The notes beneath the pieces were generated by a model, which did no database searches, was not told the origin of the DNA, and saw nothing but the letters and a program-made list of their open reading frames with translations. From Chloroflexota bacterium (GTDB lineage: Bacteria; Chloroflexota; Chloroflexia; Chloroflexales; Herpetosiphonaceae): a DNA stretch of 64,000 bases. Location: NCBI GenBank assembly GCA_020161265.1, contig JAIUOC010000012.1, positions 1-64,000 of the forward strand. The letters are read 5' to 3'. This document shows, piece by piece, positions 33,791-43,863 of this stretch (positions are counted from its first letter, which is position 1; each line of letters opens with the position of its first letter). The position numbers and the translations under genes are program-made.

Positions 33791-35905
33791 GTGTCAAACA
33801 CTGTGCTGAAGAAGCAGCAACTTTATAGATTAATTGGTGCATGGATCGGATTAATTGGCTTGATTTGGCTTGGCTGGAATCAAACTAGTCATTATTGGTT
33901 TGACCTAGGTTCAGTCGCCGATCAAGATGGATTAACGGGATTTAACGAACGAGAAACAAATGAGTTTTTTAGTTATCGTTGGACTCAAGAAAAGGCACAA
34001 ATCGCCGTGCCATTTCAACATGGCCCAACTGCTTTAACATTTAATGGAACAATTCATCCTAATGCCCAGCAAGTGCAACTAAATCTTGGAGATCAGCATT
34101 TAATCACGTTAGATCCACAAAAACATATCGATTTGGCAATGCGACGTTATCATGTCTATATTCCTGAGCAACGTGATCCATGGGGTCATCTTAAAATTAA
34201 TATCGATAGTATTATTCCCCAAGTTAGTGCTGATGGGCGTAAATTAGGCTTATTATTCGATCTGTTTGAAATCAAAAATCTTGCCGCGCCATGGGGATTG
34301 CCACCATTAGGGTTTTTGATTGTTAGTTGTCTTTTGCCTGGATTGTGGTTCTGGCTCTTAATTCAACTTTTTCCACGCCATATGCTGCTTGCTAGTGGCC
34401 TAAGTTTTCTCAGCATTTTTAGCATTATTGGTTTATGGATTTGGCGAGCACCATTGATTGAGCCTCAGCTTGTAAGTTTGGCAATTGGGAGTTTTGTTTT
34501 AGCAGCATTCGTGGCATGGCTTAACTATCTCTATCGCTCAGCATTGATACCGATTCAAAAAGTTATTTTATTAATGTTTGGTGCCAGCAGCATCATATCA
34601 GGATACTTACTCTATTTTTATGGCTTTACCGATTGGCTAACCTGGTGGAATCTAGGAACAATTACGGGGATTGCAGTATTGCTCTTACCAATTATTCCAC
34701 AGAAATATCATAAAATACTCTGGTCGATTACAGCAATTTGCATTATTGGCTACGGAATATTGAATTATATGTATGTTTTTGAACGTGATTATGCTGACGA
34801 CTTCAAGGCTTTATTTCGCGGGCCACGTGCTTATATTCAAGGCATAGGTTTATATGATTTCGAGGCGATTGCAGCAAATCCATTTAGTAATACTTATAAA
34901 TATCCGCCGTTCTTTGTTTTCTTTATGGCTCCATTTACCTCGCTGACGTTTACGCCAGCAATCCAATCGTGGCGAGCATTTAATATTGTGATTATGTTGA
35001 TTGCTAGTGTTATTTTAATGCGTGGCTATCAGCAACATTGGCGTTCGTGGGTAGCAATTGGCTTGGGCTTTATGTTATTGGTCTTTCAGCCAATTAATGA
35101 TAGTTTACGCTATGGTCAAGTTGATATGTTGATGTTATTGCCGCTGGTAATTGCAACGATTGCTTTATTGAAAGAACGGTGGAATTGGTTTGCGGCCATG
35201 ATTGCAATCCCCACAATGCTCAAACTGTATCCAGCCTATTTACTAGCCCAAGTTGCTATGACCAAACGCTGGCGAGCCGGATTGGCTTTTATGGCAACAT
35301 GTCTTGGAATTATCGTTTTAAGTGTAATTGTATTAGGTTGGGATGTACACGCTCAATTTATTCAACATGTTTTGCCAACGACGAGTGGCGGTACGGGCTG
35401 GGTTGAAAACCAAACTTGGAATGGCTGGCTCAATCGATTAATCAACCCGACCATTGGATTAACTCCAGATACTTCAACGACAGTTAAGCTATTGACATAT
35501 GCCATGGCCCTAGGCTTGAGTGGTTTAACTTGGTGGTTTAGCCGCAAAATGTCAGCCGCCGATGGCTTTGGCTTATGGATTATTACGATGTTGATGATTT
35601 TGCCATCAACTTGGATTCACTATCAAGTCTTGTTAATTATTCCTGTGTTTCAATTATTGGTGCGCGTACAACAAACTAAACAATTGCCATCATGGTCAAT
35701 TTTTGGATTGTATGGTTTAGCATTGGTGAGTTTGAGTATTGGTAACCAGTGGACATTCTATGATCGCGGCTATCATGGGGTGTTTTGGGCACTGCTGCTT
35801 TCCTATAAATTATATGGGTTGATTGCACTTTGGTGGGCAGTAGCATTTGACTCAACCGCACGTATAGCAAACCCAAAATCAAGTCCATCACAAAATCTAG
35901 GTTAA
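33791..35905 (+). CDS. Polytopic membrane glycosyltransferase (GT87/DUF2029-like)
   Basis: 704 residues, GTG start at 33791 with GGGAGA upstream. One N-terminal membrane helix, then an extracytoplasmic beta-rich domain (residues 35-165), then 11-13 membrane helices. The loop ending RGPRAYIQGIGLYDFEAI and NTYKYPPFFVFFMAPF is typical of GT-C polyprenyl-phosphate-mannose-dependent transferases such as DUF2029/GT87. It probably adds a sugar to a cell-envelope glycan from a lipid-linked donor. Donor and acceptor are not deducible. Confidence 0.8.
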   Translation: MSNTVLKKQQLYRLIGAWIGLIGLIWLGWNQTSHYWFDLGSVADQDGLTGFNERETNEFFSYRWTQEKAQIAVPFQHGPTALTFNGTIHPNAQQVQLNLGDQHLITLDPQKHIDLAMRRYHVYIPEQRDPWGHLKINIDSIIPQVSADGRKLGLLFDLFEIKNLAAPWGLPPLGFLIVSCLLPGLWFWLLIQLFPRHMLLASGLSFLSIFSIIGLWIWRAPLIEPQLVSLAIGSFVLAAFVAWLNYLYRSALIPIQKVILLMFGASSIISGYLLYFYGFTDWLTWWNLGTITGIAVLLLPIIPQKYHKILWSITAICIIGYGILNYMYVFERDYADDFKALFRGPRAYIQGIGLYDFEAIAANPFSNTYKYPPFFVFFMAPFTSLTFTPAIQSWRAFNIVIMLIASVILMRGYQQHWRSWVAIGLGFMLLVFQPINDSLRYGQVDMLMLLPLVIATIALLKERWNWFAAMIAIPTMLKLYPAYLLAQVAMTKRWRAGLAFMATCLGIIVLSVIVLGWDVHAQFIQHVLPTTSGGTGWVENQTWNGWLNRLINPTIGLTPDTSTTVKLLTYAMALGLSGLTWWFSRKMSAADGFGLWIITMLMILPSTWIHYQVLLIIPVFQLLVRVQQTKQLPSWSIFGLYGLALVSLSIGNQWTFYDRGYHGVFWALLLSYKLYGLIALWWAVAFDSTARIANPKSSPSQNLG

Positions 35906-35910
35906 GCACA

Positions 35911-35959
35911 TAATCCAAGGTTGGCAGAGCAATCACAATGATTTGTTGATCTTGGATTA
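35911..35959 (+). terminator. Possible hairpin after the glycosyltransferase gene
   Basis: TAATCCAAG (35911-35919) pairs with CTTGGATTA (35951-35959), with a 31-base loop. Weak as an intrinsic terminator because no T-run follows. Confidence 0.35.
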
Positions 35960-35983
35960 GCTTAAAATCTGATAAATTGGTAC

Positions 35984-36011
35984 TTGCAAATTGTTAATCT
36001 TTTGCTATAAT
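35984..36011 (+). promoter_or_regulatory. Promoter of the rhs gene
   Basis: TTGCAA (35984-35989), 16-base spacer, consensus TATAAT (36006-36011). The leader is about 250 bases before the start codon and contains a GATCAA/TTGATC hairpin displaying GGAGGTA in its loop (36037-36054). Confidence 0.6.
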
Positions 36012-36165
36012 CAGGCCGATGAGTAAATGTTCGAGTGATCAAGGAGGTATTGATCGAGAATTGAGAGTATCAACGAAGGTCTACTCAAGGTCTGATTTTG
36101 AGACAATCATGCCTTAATGAGATAGAGAGTGTATCCCATCTACACTATTCCTTCATATTAATCAA

Positions 36166-36189
36166 CATAACTGCCTAATGGCGGTTATG
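36166..36189 (+). promoter_or_regulatory. Hairpin in the rhs leader
   Basis: CATAACTGCC pairs with GGCGGTTATG around TAAT (10 bp, one G-T pair). It is 86 bases before the rhs start and could affect message stability or attenuation. No T-run. Confidence 0.4.
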
Positions 36190-36274
36190 CTTTGATGTTT
36201 GCCTAGCCTATTTGTGATTCAATGTATTCATGATAGGTTGTTGCTGGCTTATTTTCTTATCATGAGAGAACTCT

Positions 36275-39200
36275 ATGATCATCTCTTCGCGCCTTAAGCG
36301 CTCGGTTTCGGCTGCCTTATTAGCAGCGGTTACCGCTTCCAGCATTCCAGCTGGCCTTGTTCGTGCCCAAAGCCCCGATCGGGTCGTTGAGCAAAACCCA
36401 ACCATCCCGCCCGTTTCGGTTGTACGCACAAGCGAAAAACAAGCACCTAGCTTTATCCTTGATCTTCAAGCAGAAAAATCCTTTGTTCATGTTGGACAAA
36501 CCCTTAATTTTAATATCTATCTAGCGAACCAAGCAGCCTATCCTGGCAAAAATGCTGTGCTGCGTGTGCCAGTTCCAGCCCATACCACCGCACTGAGCAA
36601 GGCCAATCTTTCAGCTGATGGACGCTACTGGGAATGGACATTTGCCGAGATTGCAGCCAACCACTCACAAAGCTTGCAAGTGCAAGTTCGGGTTGATGCA
36701 GCCCCCGAAGGCGCGATCCTAACCACTGCTTCGATTGGCGCAGCCCAACTTGACTTACCAGTTTCGGCGCGGGGCGGAGCAATTGTCTTAAGCCCAACCA
36801 ATGCGGCAGTTACCGCCAACCGCAGTCAAGCAACCCAAGTCGAGAGTAGCGACAAAACCCTTAGCGTGACCCTCGGCAAGAGTAACACCAGCCAATCAGT
36901 TACTCTGGTTACCGGAAACGCTGATCTGCCTACATTTAGCCAACGCGGCTTTGCACCCTTTGCCTTGCAAACCAGCGCCAAAGCAAGCACCCTCGATGCA
37001 ACGATTCAAATTAACTATACTGAAGCCCAATTGTTGGCTTTGAATTTGAATATCGCTGATCTGAGCTTGATGGCCTATGATGAAGCGACCAAAACTTGGT
37101 CAAGCATCCCGGTCACGATTGATAGCAAAACCCGCACTATCGTTGCCAAAGTAATGACTGGTGGTTCCTATCAATTAAGTGATGGCTCATCCCCATCGGA
37201 AGCTTACATTCCCTCATTACAAGCATGGCAAACCAGCCTCTACACGGGCGGCAATAGCGCTTCGTATCCAATCGATGTGCCTGCTGGCCCCGCTGGCTTG
37301 AAACCATCGCTGGACTTGAGCTATAACAGTACCAGCCCCGATGGACGTGGTGGGATGCGGCCCAAGCAACAAGCAAGCTGGGTCGGACGTGGCTGGAGCT
37401 TGGATCTTGGCTCAATTTCAGCCAACAAGATTAGCATTAATCCAAGCACCGCCCAAACCGTTAAATACTATTCAATGGTCTTCAACGGTATTTCATCGGA
37501 TCTTATTCGCTCGGAAGCTTTGGTAGGCTCGCCACTTGAGCGCAACCCAACCCACTGGGCATGGCGTTCGACCAACGAAAATTTCACCAAAGTCGAAGTG
37601 CTGGATAATGGTGTTTCCGATGCCAATCGTGGCGCAACCATCAATGGCCAATGGCAACCACGTTATTTGTGGCGCATTTGGACTAAAGATGGCATGCTCT
37701 ACGAATTTACCGAAGATCTGTGGATGGGCTGGAATGATTGTGCTGTTTCCAGCGATCTTTCATTCGAAACCTATAAATGGCTCTTATCACGGGTGGTTGA
37801 TGTTAATGGCAACACGATTAGCTACAACTACGACCGCAATAGCTATACAGGCAATAACTTAACCTGTCATCCCACCAAATATGGTCAAGGTCGGGTTGAT
37901 CGCGATGCATGGCCAACCAGCATTACTTGGGGGGGCAATTTTAACGGGGCAATTGATCGCTATAAAGTTGTGTTCAATTCCTCAGTTCGCACCAACGATA
38001 CAGTCTATGAATCGGTCGATAATCAATATGGTGGGGTAAATGGGGTTGAAGGCACGCCACGCGAAACCCGCCAGTTGAACAATATCCAAGTATTAAGCAA
38101 ACAAAATACAACTTGGGAATTAGTTCGCCAATACAACTTAATTACCGATTACTCAACCTATTCTGATAACACGGTTACGACCAATAACGTATTGAGTGCC
38201 GACACTGCCTATCCAAAACTGACCTTAAAAGGGATTCAGCGCATTGGCAAAGATGGAGTCACGGCATTACCTGCGACAACATTTAGCTATGGACCAACGC
38301 GGGGAACAGCTCAATTCGTCAATGGCGATTGGAATCGTTTGACCAGCGTTAACAATGGTCAAGGCGGCACCAGCACCTTTGCTTATGAAACCATCGGCGC
38401 AGTTATGAACAATAATCTGTTTGCCAATAACCGCCGGATCATTAGCAAAACTAATAACGATGGCCGTGGCAATAGCTACACCACAACCTATAGCTATACC
38501 GGAGCAACCTATAATTCTTTAGGCTCAATTCTGGATAACACCCAGGCTGCCGTTCAAGCCTACGCGAACTCGGCAGTCTTGTATTACAATGAATATTGGG
38601 ATCTTGCTCACCCCAATGATGTATGGCTATTACACAAACCCTATAAAGAATTCCGTGGTCATGCCAAAGTGACTGAGCGTGATGCTAATGGTAACGAAAC
38701 CGATCACTATTTCTATCAAGGTGATGTAGGGTGTAACCCAACCGCTGTTGGTAACGGCATTTTAAATGATGCATGTTTCTTGCAGTTGCGCGATCGCGAA
38801 ATCTTGAAAGGCAAGGAATATCGGACGGTTCAACGTCAAGGCACGAGCAGTACCATGCTGCGCGAAAAGGGCGAATTCTACACGGTTGAATTCTATACCT
38901 ATTCCAGCACGCCATTAGCGGGTTTGTGGCGCTCATTTGATTACACCAACGAATCATTCAGCGTCAATTATGATCCCGCTCCTGCTGGCGGCCCTACGGC
39001 AACCGTTAACCGCACCAAATACTACTACGACCCAGCCAACCAAGGTGGCGTGCAGTATGGCAATGTTACCAAAGTTGAAGAGTTGGATGTCAGTGGCGCG
39101 GTCTATCGCTCAACCACCAATACCTATACGCCCAATACGAGCACGGCCTATATCGTTGATCGCTTGACCACGCAAGTCATCCGCGATGGTCAAAATCGTT

Positions 39201-42200
39201 TGTTGGCCTTGACTGAAAATCGCTACGATAGTGCAGTAACGACTCCAGCGGTTGGGACGCGTGGTTTGCTGACCTTGGTGCGCAAATACAATAATGTGCC
39301 ATTAGCGACCAGCACCACTGGCGTAACCCTCACCAGCAGCGATACCAGCTATGGCTACGATGTGTATGGCAACCAAACCACAGTTACAAGTTATGCCCAA
39401 CCAGGTACGCGCTTGTTCAATGGTTCAACTACCACATTTAGTGCACCAGGCAATGGATCGAGCAGCAGCACGGTCACAACAACCTACGATCCAAACTTCC
39501 ATGCCTTCTCAACCAGTGTGAGTCAACCAACCGGCAATACTAATAGCCCAAGCTTAAACGAAAGCGCTGGCTATGATTATCGCATGGGAACCTTGACCAG
39601 CGTAACTGATGCCAATGGTAATGTCACCAACGCTGAATATGATGTCTTTGGGCGGATGGCGGCACTAATCAAGCCAGGCGATAGCAGCACCTTGCCAACC
39701 GTCAAAGCCTACTATGCCGATAGCGCCCTACCCTTCCGCTTTTGGACAGAAACTCGCGAGCATGCTGGGTTAAGTGGCGTTCAGATTAATAGTCAGTTCT
39801 ATGATGGCTTAGGCCGCAAGATTCAAACCAAACAAGAAAGTATCAATGGCAGCCAAAATATTGTGGTTGACACCAAATATGATGGATTAAACCAAGTTAC
39901 CCAAGAATCGCAACCACGCTATGTCACTGAAACCAGTGGCACCTTCGGGGCTTACACAACAGTTCCTGGTAGCGGGGTGAATTGGACAACCAAGACCTAT
40001 GATAGCCTTGGGCGCTTGTTAACCTTAACTACCCCTGATGGGGCCAAAACCACCAAGCGCTACTGGCAATACAATAACCTCAGTTTGATCGATACGATTG
40101 CCCCCAATCGCAATCGGACACAACATCGCTCAGACGAATTTGGGCGGTTGGTGCAGGTGCAGGAACTCAGTGGCAATTGTACGAGCTTTGCCTTCTTGAG
40201 CGACTTTAGCTGTACTGGCAATTACACCACCACCTGGGCCAGCTATGGGATGACCACCTATACCTATAGCCCGCTCGATTTGCTGACCACCAGCACCGAT
40301 GCCAGCAACAACGTGACCAGCATGACCTACGATTCATTAGGTCGCAAGCTCACCATGAACGACCCCGACATGGGCGCATGGAGCTATGCCTACGATGTTG
40401 ATGGTAATCTGACCAGCCAAACCGATGCTAAAAACCAAACCTTGAGCTTCGAATACGATTTACTCAACCGTTTGACTACCAAGAAGCAAGGTTCAACTAC
40501 GATTGCCAGCTATACCTACGACCAATTTGGTGGATCATATCCCTATGGCAAAGGCCAATTAACTACTATGACCGATGCCAGTGGCAGCACGACCTATGGC
40601 TACACGCCACGAGGTGAAACTCAAATTACTGCCCAAACGGTCGATGGCACAACCTATAGCACCTATAACACCTATCGTGCTGACGGCCAACCAAATACCG
40701 TCGTCTACCCAACTGGCGAAATCATCACCTATAGTTATGACGCTGCTGGCCGTCAAAATGGTCTCAGCTCAAGCCTTGGTGAAGTCTTCCAAAGTAATGT
40801 GAGCTACGATGCCTTAGGCCAAAAAACTAGCGAAGTATTGAATAATGGTTTACAAACCCAATATAGCTATAATACCCTGAGCCGACGCTTGACCAATATC
40901 AATGTGTCGGATGTTCAAGGTATTGTTGGGACGGTTTTTAACCGCGACTTTACCTATGATCTCGCTGGCAACGTCCAAACGATTGCCTCGATGGATAGCT
41001 TGAACGCTAACGAAATTATGCGCTATAGCTATGATCATCGCGATCGCGTAACTAATGCTTGTGCCGTTACGAGCAGCAGTAGCAGTGTATGTATTGGGGG
41101 TGCAACCTTCAATCAAAGCTACAGCTACGATGTGCTTGGCAATATCACCACCAAAGCAGGTGTAAGCTATAGCTATACCAATGGCAAACCTCACGCCGTT
41201 TCCAGCATCGGTGGCCAAAGCTACACGTATGATAACAACGGCAACATGCTGAGCGGTGGTGGTCGCAGTTACACGTGGAACATCGAAAACCAGCCAACCC
41301 AAATTAGCACCAGCACTGTCACCGAAACCTACAAGTACGACGGCGATAACTCCCGCGTCAAGAAAACCACTACGACTGGCGGAACAGTCAAGAGTGTGCT
41401 GTATATTGGTAGTGTAGAATACTGGAGCGATGGCAAGGTTGTTTCTAGCTATGCAGGTGTTGCTGCTCGTACCACTACAGGTAACCCTAGCACGAGCAAT
41501 CGCGGTAGCGTAATTTATCTCCATGTTGATCACCTTGGTTCAATCGGGGCTGTTACCAATGGTAGTGGTACGGTGATCGAAGCCGAACGCTATGATCCTT
41601 GGGGCGCAACCCGCAGCGGTAACCTTACTAGCACCGAACTTGGCTACACCGGCCAACGCAAAGATGACGGTACAGGCTTGTTGTTCTACAATGCTCGCTA
41701 CTATGATGCCACGATTGCACGTTTCACCAGTGCTGATAGTATTGTACCTGAAGCCAATGATTTTGATGAGATAGATTATGTTGAATCCTCATCGCTTATT
41801 GGGCTTACTGTTGATTTTCACGAAAAGACCTTCGTAGAAAGTATAGCAACTGAGTATGCAACTATTAAGCAAGATGGATTCTTCTTCCAAATTGAAGCAA
41901 CAAAGAAAGAGTCTTCTCTTAAAAATCTTTGGGGACCGCAAAACCCTCAAACTCTTAATCGGTATGCATATGTATTAAACAATCCTTTAAAGTATACTGA
42001 CCCTACAGGACATGCTGGATGTGGATATTGGGGACAGTTGTTTTTAATATGTACAGATCCGCAAACTACAGCGTTCATGCATGATGTACTACCTTGGTTT
42101 GCATTGTTAACTGCGCCAGCAGTTCCAATGAGCGCAACATTTGCAGGATATGATACTTTACTTTATTTCCGCGAGGGCAGGACTAAAGAAGGTATTATGT

Positions 42201-42382
42201 CATTGGTACTGATGGCACCAGGCAAATTTATGATTTTGGTTAATTTCGTAAATAATCTAAATTCGCTAGGCTCCAAAGGTATGTCTAAACCAACGAAGCC
42301 AGCCGCACCAGCTAAACCAGCTAAACCAACTACTAAGCCTAAACCATCTTGGCTACCTGGAGGGCGTGGTCTTGGAAAATAA
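36275..42382 (+). CDS. Giant secreted YD-repeat (Rhs/SpvB-type) protein with variable C-terminal tip
   Basis: 2035 residues. Sec signal peptide (residues 1-32, ending VRAQS). A DUF11-like domain (about 60-160) is followed by an SpvB/TcdB-like start (around 325-380: PAGLKPSLDLSYNS, GVGWSLDLG-like GRGWSLDLGSI). Some 25 or more YD-type repeats follow, then the Rhs core (VDHLGSIGAVTNGSG near 1750, GYTGQRKDDGTGLLFYNARYYD, NRYAYVLNNPLKYTDPTGH near 1905). After DPTGH comes a unique tip of about 125 residues with two hydrophobic stretches and a Lys/Pro/Ala tail. Between FTSADSIVPEA and NPQTLNRY an unusual AT-rich insertion of about 60 residues splits the core. Rhs shells enclose a toxin tip used in competition. 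The tip here matches no toxin fold I know. Confidence 0.92.
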   Translation: MIISSRLKRSVSAALLAAVTASSIPAGLVRAQSPDRVVEQNPTIPPVSVVRTSEKQAPSFILDLQAEKSFVHVGQTLNFNIYLANQAAYPGKNAVLRVPVPAHTTALSKANLSADGRYWEWTFAEIAANHSQSLQVQVRVDAAPEGAILTTASIGAAQLDLPVSARGGAIVLSPTNAAVTANRSQATQVESSDKTLSVTLGKSNTSQSVTLVTGNADLPTFSQRGFAPFALQTSAKASTLDATIQINYTEAQLLALNLNIADLSLMAYDEATKTWSSIPVTIDSKTRTIVAKVMTGGSYQLSDGSSPSEAYIPSLQAWQTSLYTGGNSASYPIDVPAGPAGLKPSLDLSYNSTSPDGRGGMRPKQQASWVGRGWSLDLGSISANKISINPSTAQTVKYYSMVFNGISSDLIRSEALVGSPLERNPTHWAWRSTNENFTKVEVLDNGVSDANRGATINGQWQPRYLWRIWTKDGMLYEFTEDLWMGWNDCAVSSDLSFETYKWLLSRVVDVNGNTISYNYDRNSYTGNNLTCHPTKYGQGRVDRDAWPTSITWGGNFNGAIDRYKVVFNSSVRTNDTVYESVDNQYGGVNGVEGTPRETRQLNNIQVLSKQNTTWELVRQYNLITDYSTYSDNTVTTNNVLSADTAYPKLTLKGIQRIGKDGVTALPATTFSYGPTRGTAQFVNGDWNRLTSVNNGQGGTSTFAYETIGAVMNNNLFANNRRIISKTNNDGRGNSYTTTYSYTGATYNSLGSILDNTQAAVQAYANSAVLYYNEYWDLAHPNDVWLLHKPYKEFRGHAKVTERDANGNETDHYFYQGDVGCNPTAVGNGILNDACFLQLRDREILKGKEYRTVQRQGTSSTMLREKGEFYTVEFYTYSSTPLAGLWRSFDYTNESFSVNYDPAPAGGPTATVNRTKYYYDPANQGGVQYGNVTKVEELDVSGAVYRSTTNTYTPNTSTAYIVDRLTTQVIRDGQNRLLALTENRYDSAVTTPAVGTRGLLTLVRKYNNVPLATSTTGVTLTSSDTSYGYDVYGNQTTVTSYAQPGTRLFNGSTTTFSAPGNGSSSSTVTTTYDPNFHAFSTSVSQPTGNTNSPSLNESAGYDYRMGTLTSVTDANGNVTNAEYDVFGRMAALIKPGDSSTLPTVKAYYADSALPFRFWTETREHAGLSGVQINSQFYDGLGRKIQTKQESINGSQNIVVDTKYDGLNQVTQESQPRYVTETSGTFGAYTTVPGSGVNWTTKTYDSLGRLLTLTTPDGAKTTKRYWQYNNLSLIDTIAPNRNRTQHRSDEFGRLVQVQELSGNCTSFAFLSDFSCTGNYTTTWASYGMTTYTYSPLDLLTTSTDASNNVTSMTYDSLGRKLTMNDPDMGAWSYAYDVDGNLTSQTDAKNQTLSFEYDLLNRLTTKKQGSTTIASYTYDQFGGSYPYGKGQLTTMTDASGSTTYGYTPRGETQITAQTVDGTTYSTYNTYRADGQPNTVVYPTGEIITYSYDAAGRQNGLSSSLGEVFQSNVSYDALGQKTSEVLNNGLQTQYSYNTLSRRLTNINVSDVQGIVGTVFNRDFTYDLAGNVQTIASMDSLNANEIMRYSYDHRDRVTNACAVTSSSSSVCIGGATFNQSYSYDVLGNITTKAGVSYSYTNGKPHAVSSIGGQSYTYDNNGNMLSGGGRSYTWNIENQPTQISTSTVTETYKYDGDNSRVKKTTTTGGTVKSVLYIGSVEYWSDGKVVSSYAGVAARTTTGNPSTSNRGSVIYLHVDHLGSIGAVTNGSGTVIEAERYDPWGATRSGNLTSTELGYTGQRKDDGTGLLFYNARYYDATIARFTSADSIVPEANDFDEIDYVESSSLIGLTVDFHEKTFVESIATEYATIKQDGFFFQIEATKKESSLKNLWGPQNPQTLNRYAYVLNNPLKYTDPTGHAGCGYWGQLFLICTDPQTTAFMHDVLPWFALLTAPAVPMSATFAGYDTLLYFREGRTKEGIMSLVLMAPGKFMILVNFVNNLNSLGSKGMSKPTKPAAPAKPAKPTTKPKPSWLPGGRGLGK

Positions 42383-42456
42383 TTTATAATTTAATAATGC
42401 GGAACTTCTAAGCCAGTTAGGTTATTTGAACCCTTTACAATAAGAACTTTACTAGA

Positions 42457-42496
42457 TTTTATCTAATCGCTATCAGATGATAGCGATTAGATAAAA
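42457..42496. terminator. 19-bp perfect hairpin between rhs and the AT-rich ORF
   Basis: TTTTATCTAATCGCTATCA (42457-42475) is followed after two bases by its exact complement (42478-42496). Both strands end in T/A runs, so it can serve as a bidirectional intrinsic terminator. It lies 12 bases before the ATG of the next gene, overlapping its likely leader. Confidence 0.75.
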
Positions 42497-42508
42497 TAAG
42501 GATATATT

Positions 42509-42985
42509 ATGAAAGTATTAAGAAAATTCATCTTAACAACATCAATTTATTTAATTATTATATTTATTTTTTTTGTTAATGAACATAAAGAATCAAATAT
42601 AGATAACGTAATTTATTATTACAAATTCAATTATCTATTTTTTGCTTCATATCTAATTTTATTTCCAATAAATATGTATATCAATAAAGAAATAAAATTA
42701 AATTATCGAATATTAAATAACGTTATAATATTATTCATTCAAATCATATTGTACTTTTCAATTTCATCAAATTCATTAACTATAAATAAAGAATTCATAA
42801 AATGCAATAATAATTACATTTATTATAAAGAAATTAATTATATCTCAATAAAAGATAGTGGCAGGTTCAATTCAAAATATTTAATTACCAATAATAACAT
42901 TATTATACCGCTATCAACTATATGCGCATCAAAAATAGATATAATCAAAGATAATTTAACAAGTAAAGGAATTAATGTTAATTAA
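42509..42985 (+). CDS. Extremely AT-rich four-helix membrane protein, candidate immunity protein
   Basis: 158 residues with AAGGA before ATG 42509. Two pairs of hydrophobic helices in residues 7-25, 40-60, 68-90 and around, then a soluble C-terminal domain with a PH-like YIYYKEINYISIKDSG pattern. The coding sequence is about 20 % GC, far below its neighbours, and uses AAT, ATA and TTA codons heavily. It directly follows the rhs toxin tip, the usual position of a cognate immunity gene; a membrane immunity would fit a membrane-active tip. No family recognised. Recent acquisition is inferred from composition. Confidence 0.75.
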   Translation: MKVLRKFILTTSIYLIIIFIFFVNEHKESNIDNVIYYYKFNYLFFASYLILFPINMYINKEIKLNYRILNNVIILFIQIILYFSISSNSLTINKEFIKCNNNYIYYKEINYISIKDSGRFNSKYLITNNNIIIPLSTICASKIDIIKDNLTSKGINVN

Positions 42986-43051
42986 ATATTCGATTATAGT
43001 AATTCAAAAAATATTTCAAATTACCATATCTGTATAACCAGTGTTGCTAGT

Positions 43052-43285
43052 TCAAATCACAAAATCAAGGAAAGACAATCTTCCATTTGTGAGCTGCAAC
43101 AATGCATTAAAGCATGCGGCAACAAAGCCCAAACGCATATCCATGCCGCGTGCAGTTCTATGGGTGAGTTGCTTGATCTGAAAGATTCGTTCCAAGATAC
43201 TGAAGGTCGTTTCAATCAAAAAGCGGCAGTTCCACCTGCCGCGCTCGCAAATTTTGATCTGATACGATGCGGCTGACCCGTCGAA
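43052..43285 (-). pseudogene. C-terminal remnant of an IS4/IS5-type DDE transposase
   Basis: A 77-codon open piece on the minus strand reads RGRWNCRFLIETTFSILERI, then a KQLTHRT segment and RLGFVAACFNALLQL. This is the last catalytic Glu block and C-terminal helix of IS4/IS5-family transposases (IE-T-FS-LER). A TAG closes it upstream and the N-terminal two thirds are missing. The rest of 42986-43419 shows no gene. It marks past insertion-sequence activity beside the rhs tip. Confidence 0.65.
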
Positions 43286-43419
43286 CTATCAATCGTGAAA
43301 TTGGCTGGGATGATATTCCGATCTCTATTGGTAATAGGGTTCCATGTTTAATTCAGTCCTTCGTTGTAGAATAGCAGCAGATTCTCCACGATATATTAAC
43401 TCTATGCGGAGCGCAATGC

Positions 43420-43857
43420 TTGAGCCAACTCAGCAGCATCAAATCAACTCTTAGCCAACTCAACGGCGGAGCTTTTTGGTTTCACGGCCCAAGCTGTGAT
43501 CTCGAAAGCTTCGTTATTCGCGTTGGCGAGCCGCGCACGCGAGAATTTCGATATTATCAATTAACCATCAACTGTGCTTGGCGTTTGCGTCAGCAGCAAC
43601 AAGTCTTGCTCAGTAGCGAAGATTGGCTGTATGACGACGCTAATAATATCGAATTTGAGCCAAGTGTTGCAGCATTTTGGGCCAAGCATAATCCTACCAG
43701 TTTAATTATTTGGTCGATTGACGTGCAACCGCAGAGTGGCGATCTCTGCTTTTCAATCAATTATGATTATAAACTCGACATTCTGATCAATGCCGCAGCT
43801 GGTCAACATTGGGTTTTGCACCGCGATGGACTCGAAATTTGGCGTTATCGCAGCTAG
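43420..43857 (+). CDS. Hypothetical protein, tandem paralogue 1
   Basis: 145 residues from TTG 43420, with GGAG nine bases upstream; an ATG at 43416 is in another frame. No signal peptide or catalytic motif. It shares spacing and residues with the next gene: an early G-x-x-L/F-W block, then CAWRLRQQQQVLLSSEDW here against GVWRFWQHQKLIIANGDW there. Alpha/beta soluble protein by appearance. Its place downstream of an rhs tip suggests an orphan immunity family, but this is only positional. Confidence 0.7.
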   Translation: MSQLSSIKSTLSQLNGGAFWFHGPSCDLESFVIRVGEPRTREFRYYQLTINCAWRLRQQQQVLLSSEDWLYDDANNIEFEPSVAAFWAKHNPTSLIIWSIDVQPQSGDLCFSINYDYKLDILINAAAGQHWVLHRDGLEIWRYRS

Positions 43858-43863
43858 GGGTGT

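Noticed and set aside
36062..36118. Short TTG-started leader peptide before rhs
   Set aside because: Only 18 codons with no biased composition and no terminator partner; GGAGG there is more simply a hairpin loop.
40850..41533. 227-codon ORF antisense to the rhs gene
   Set aside because: Shadow frame of repetitive YD coding sequence; no ribosome site and composition typical of an antisense reading.
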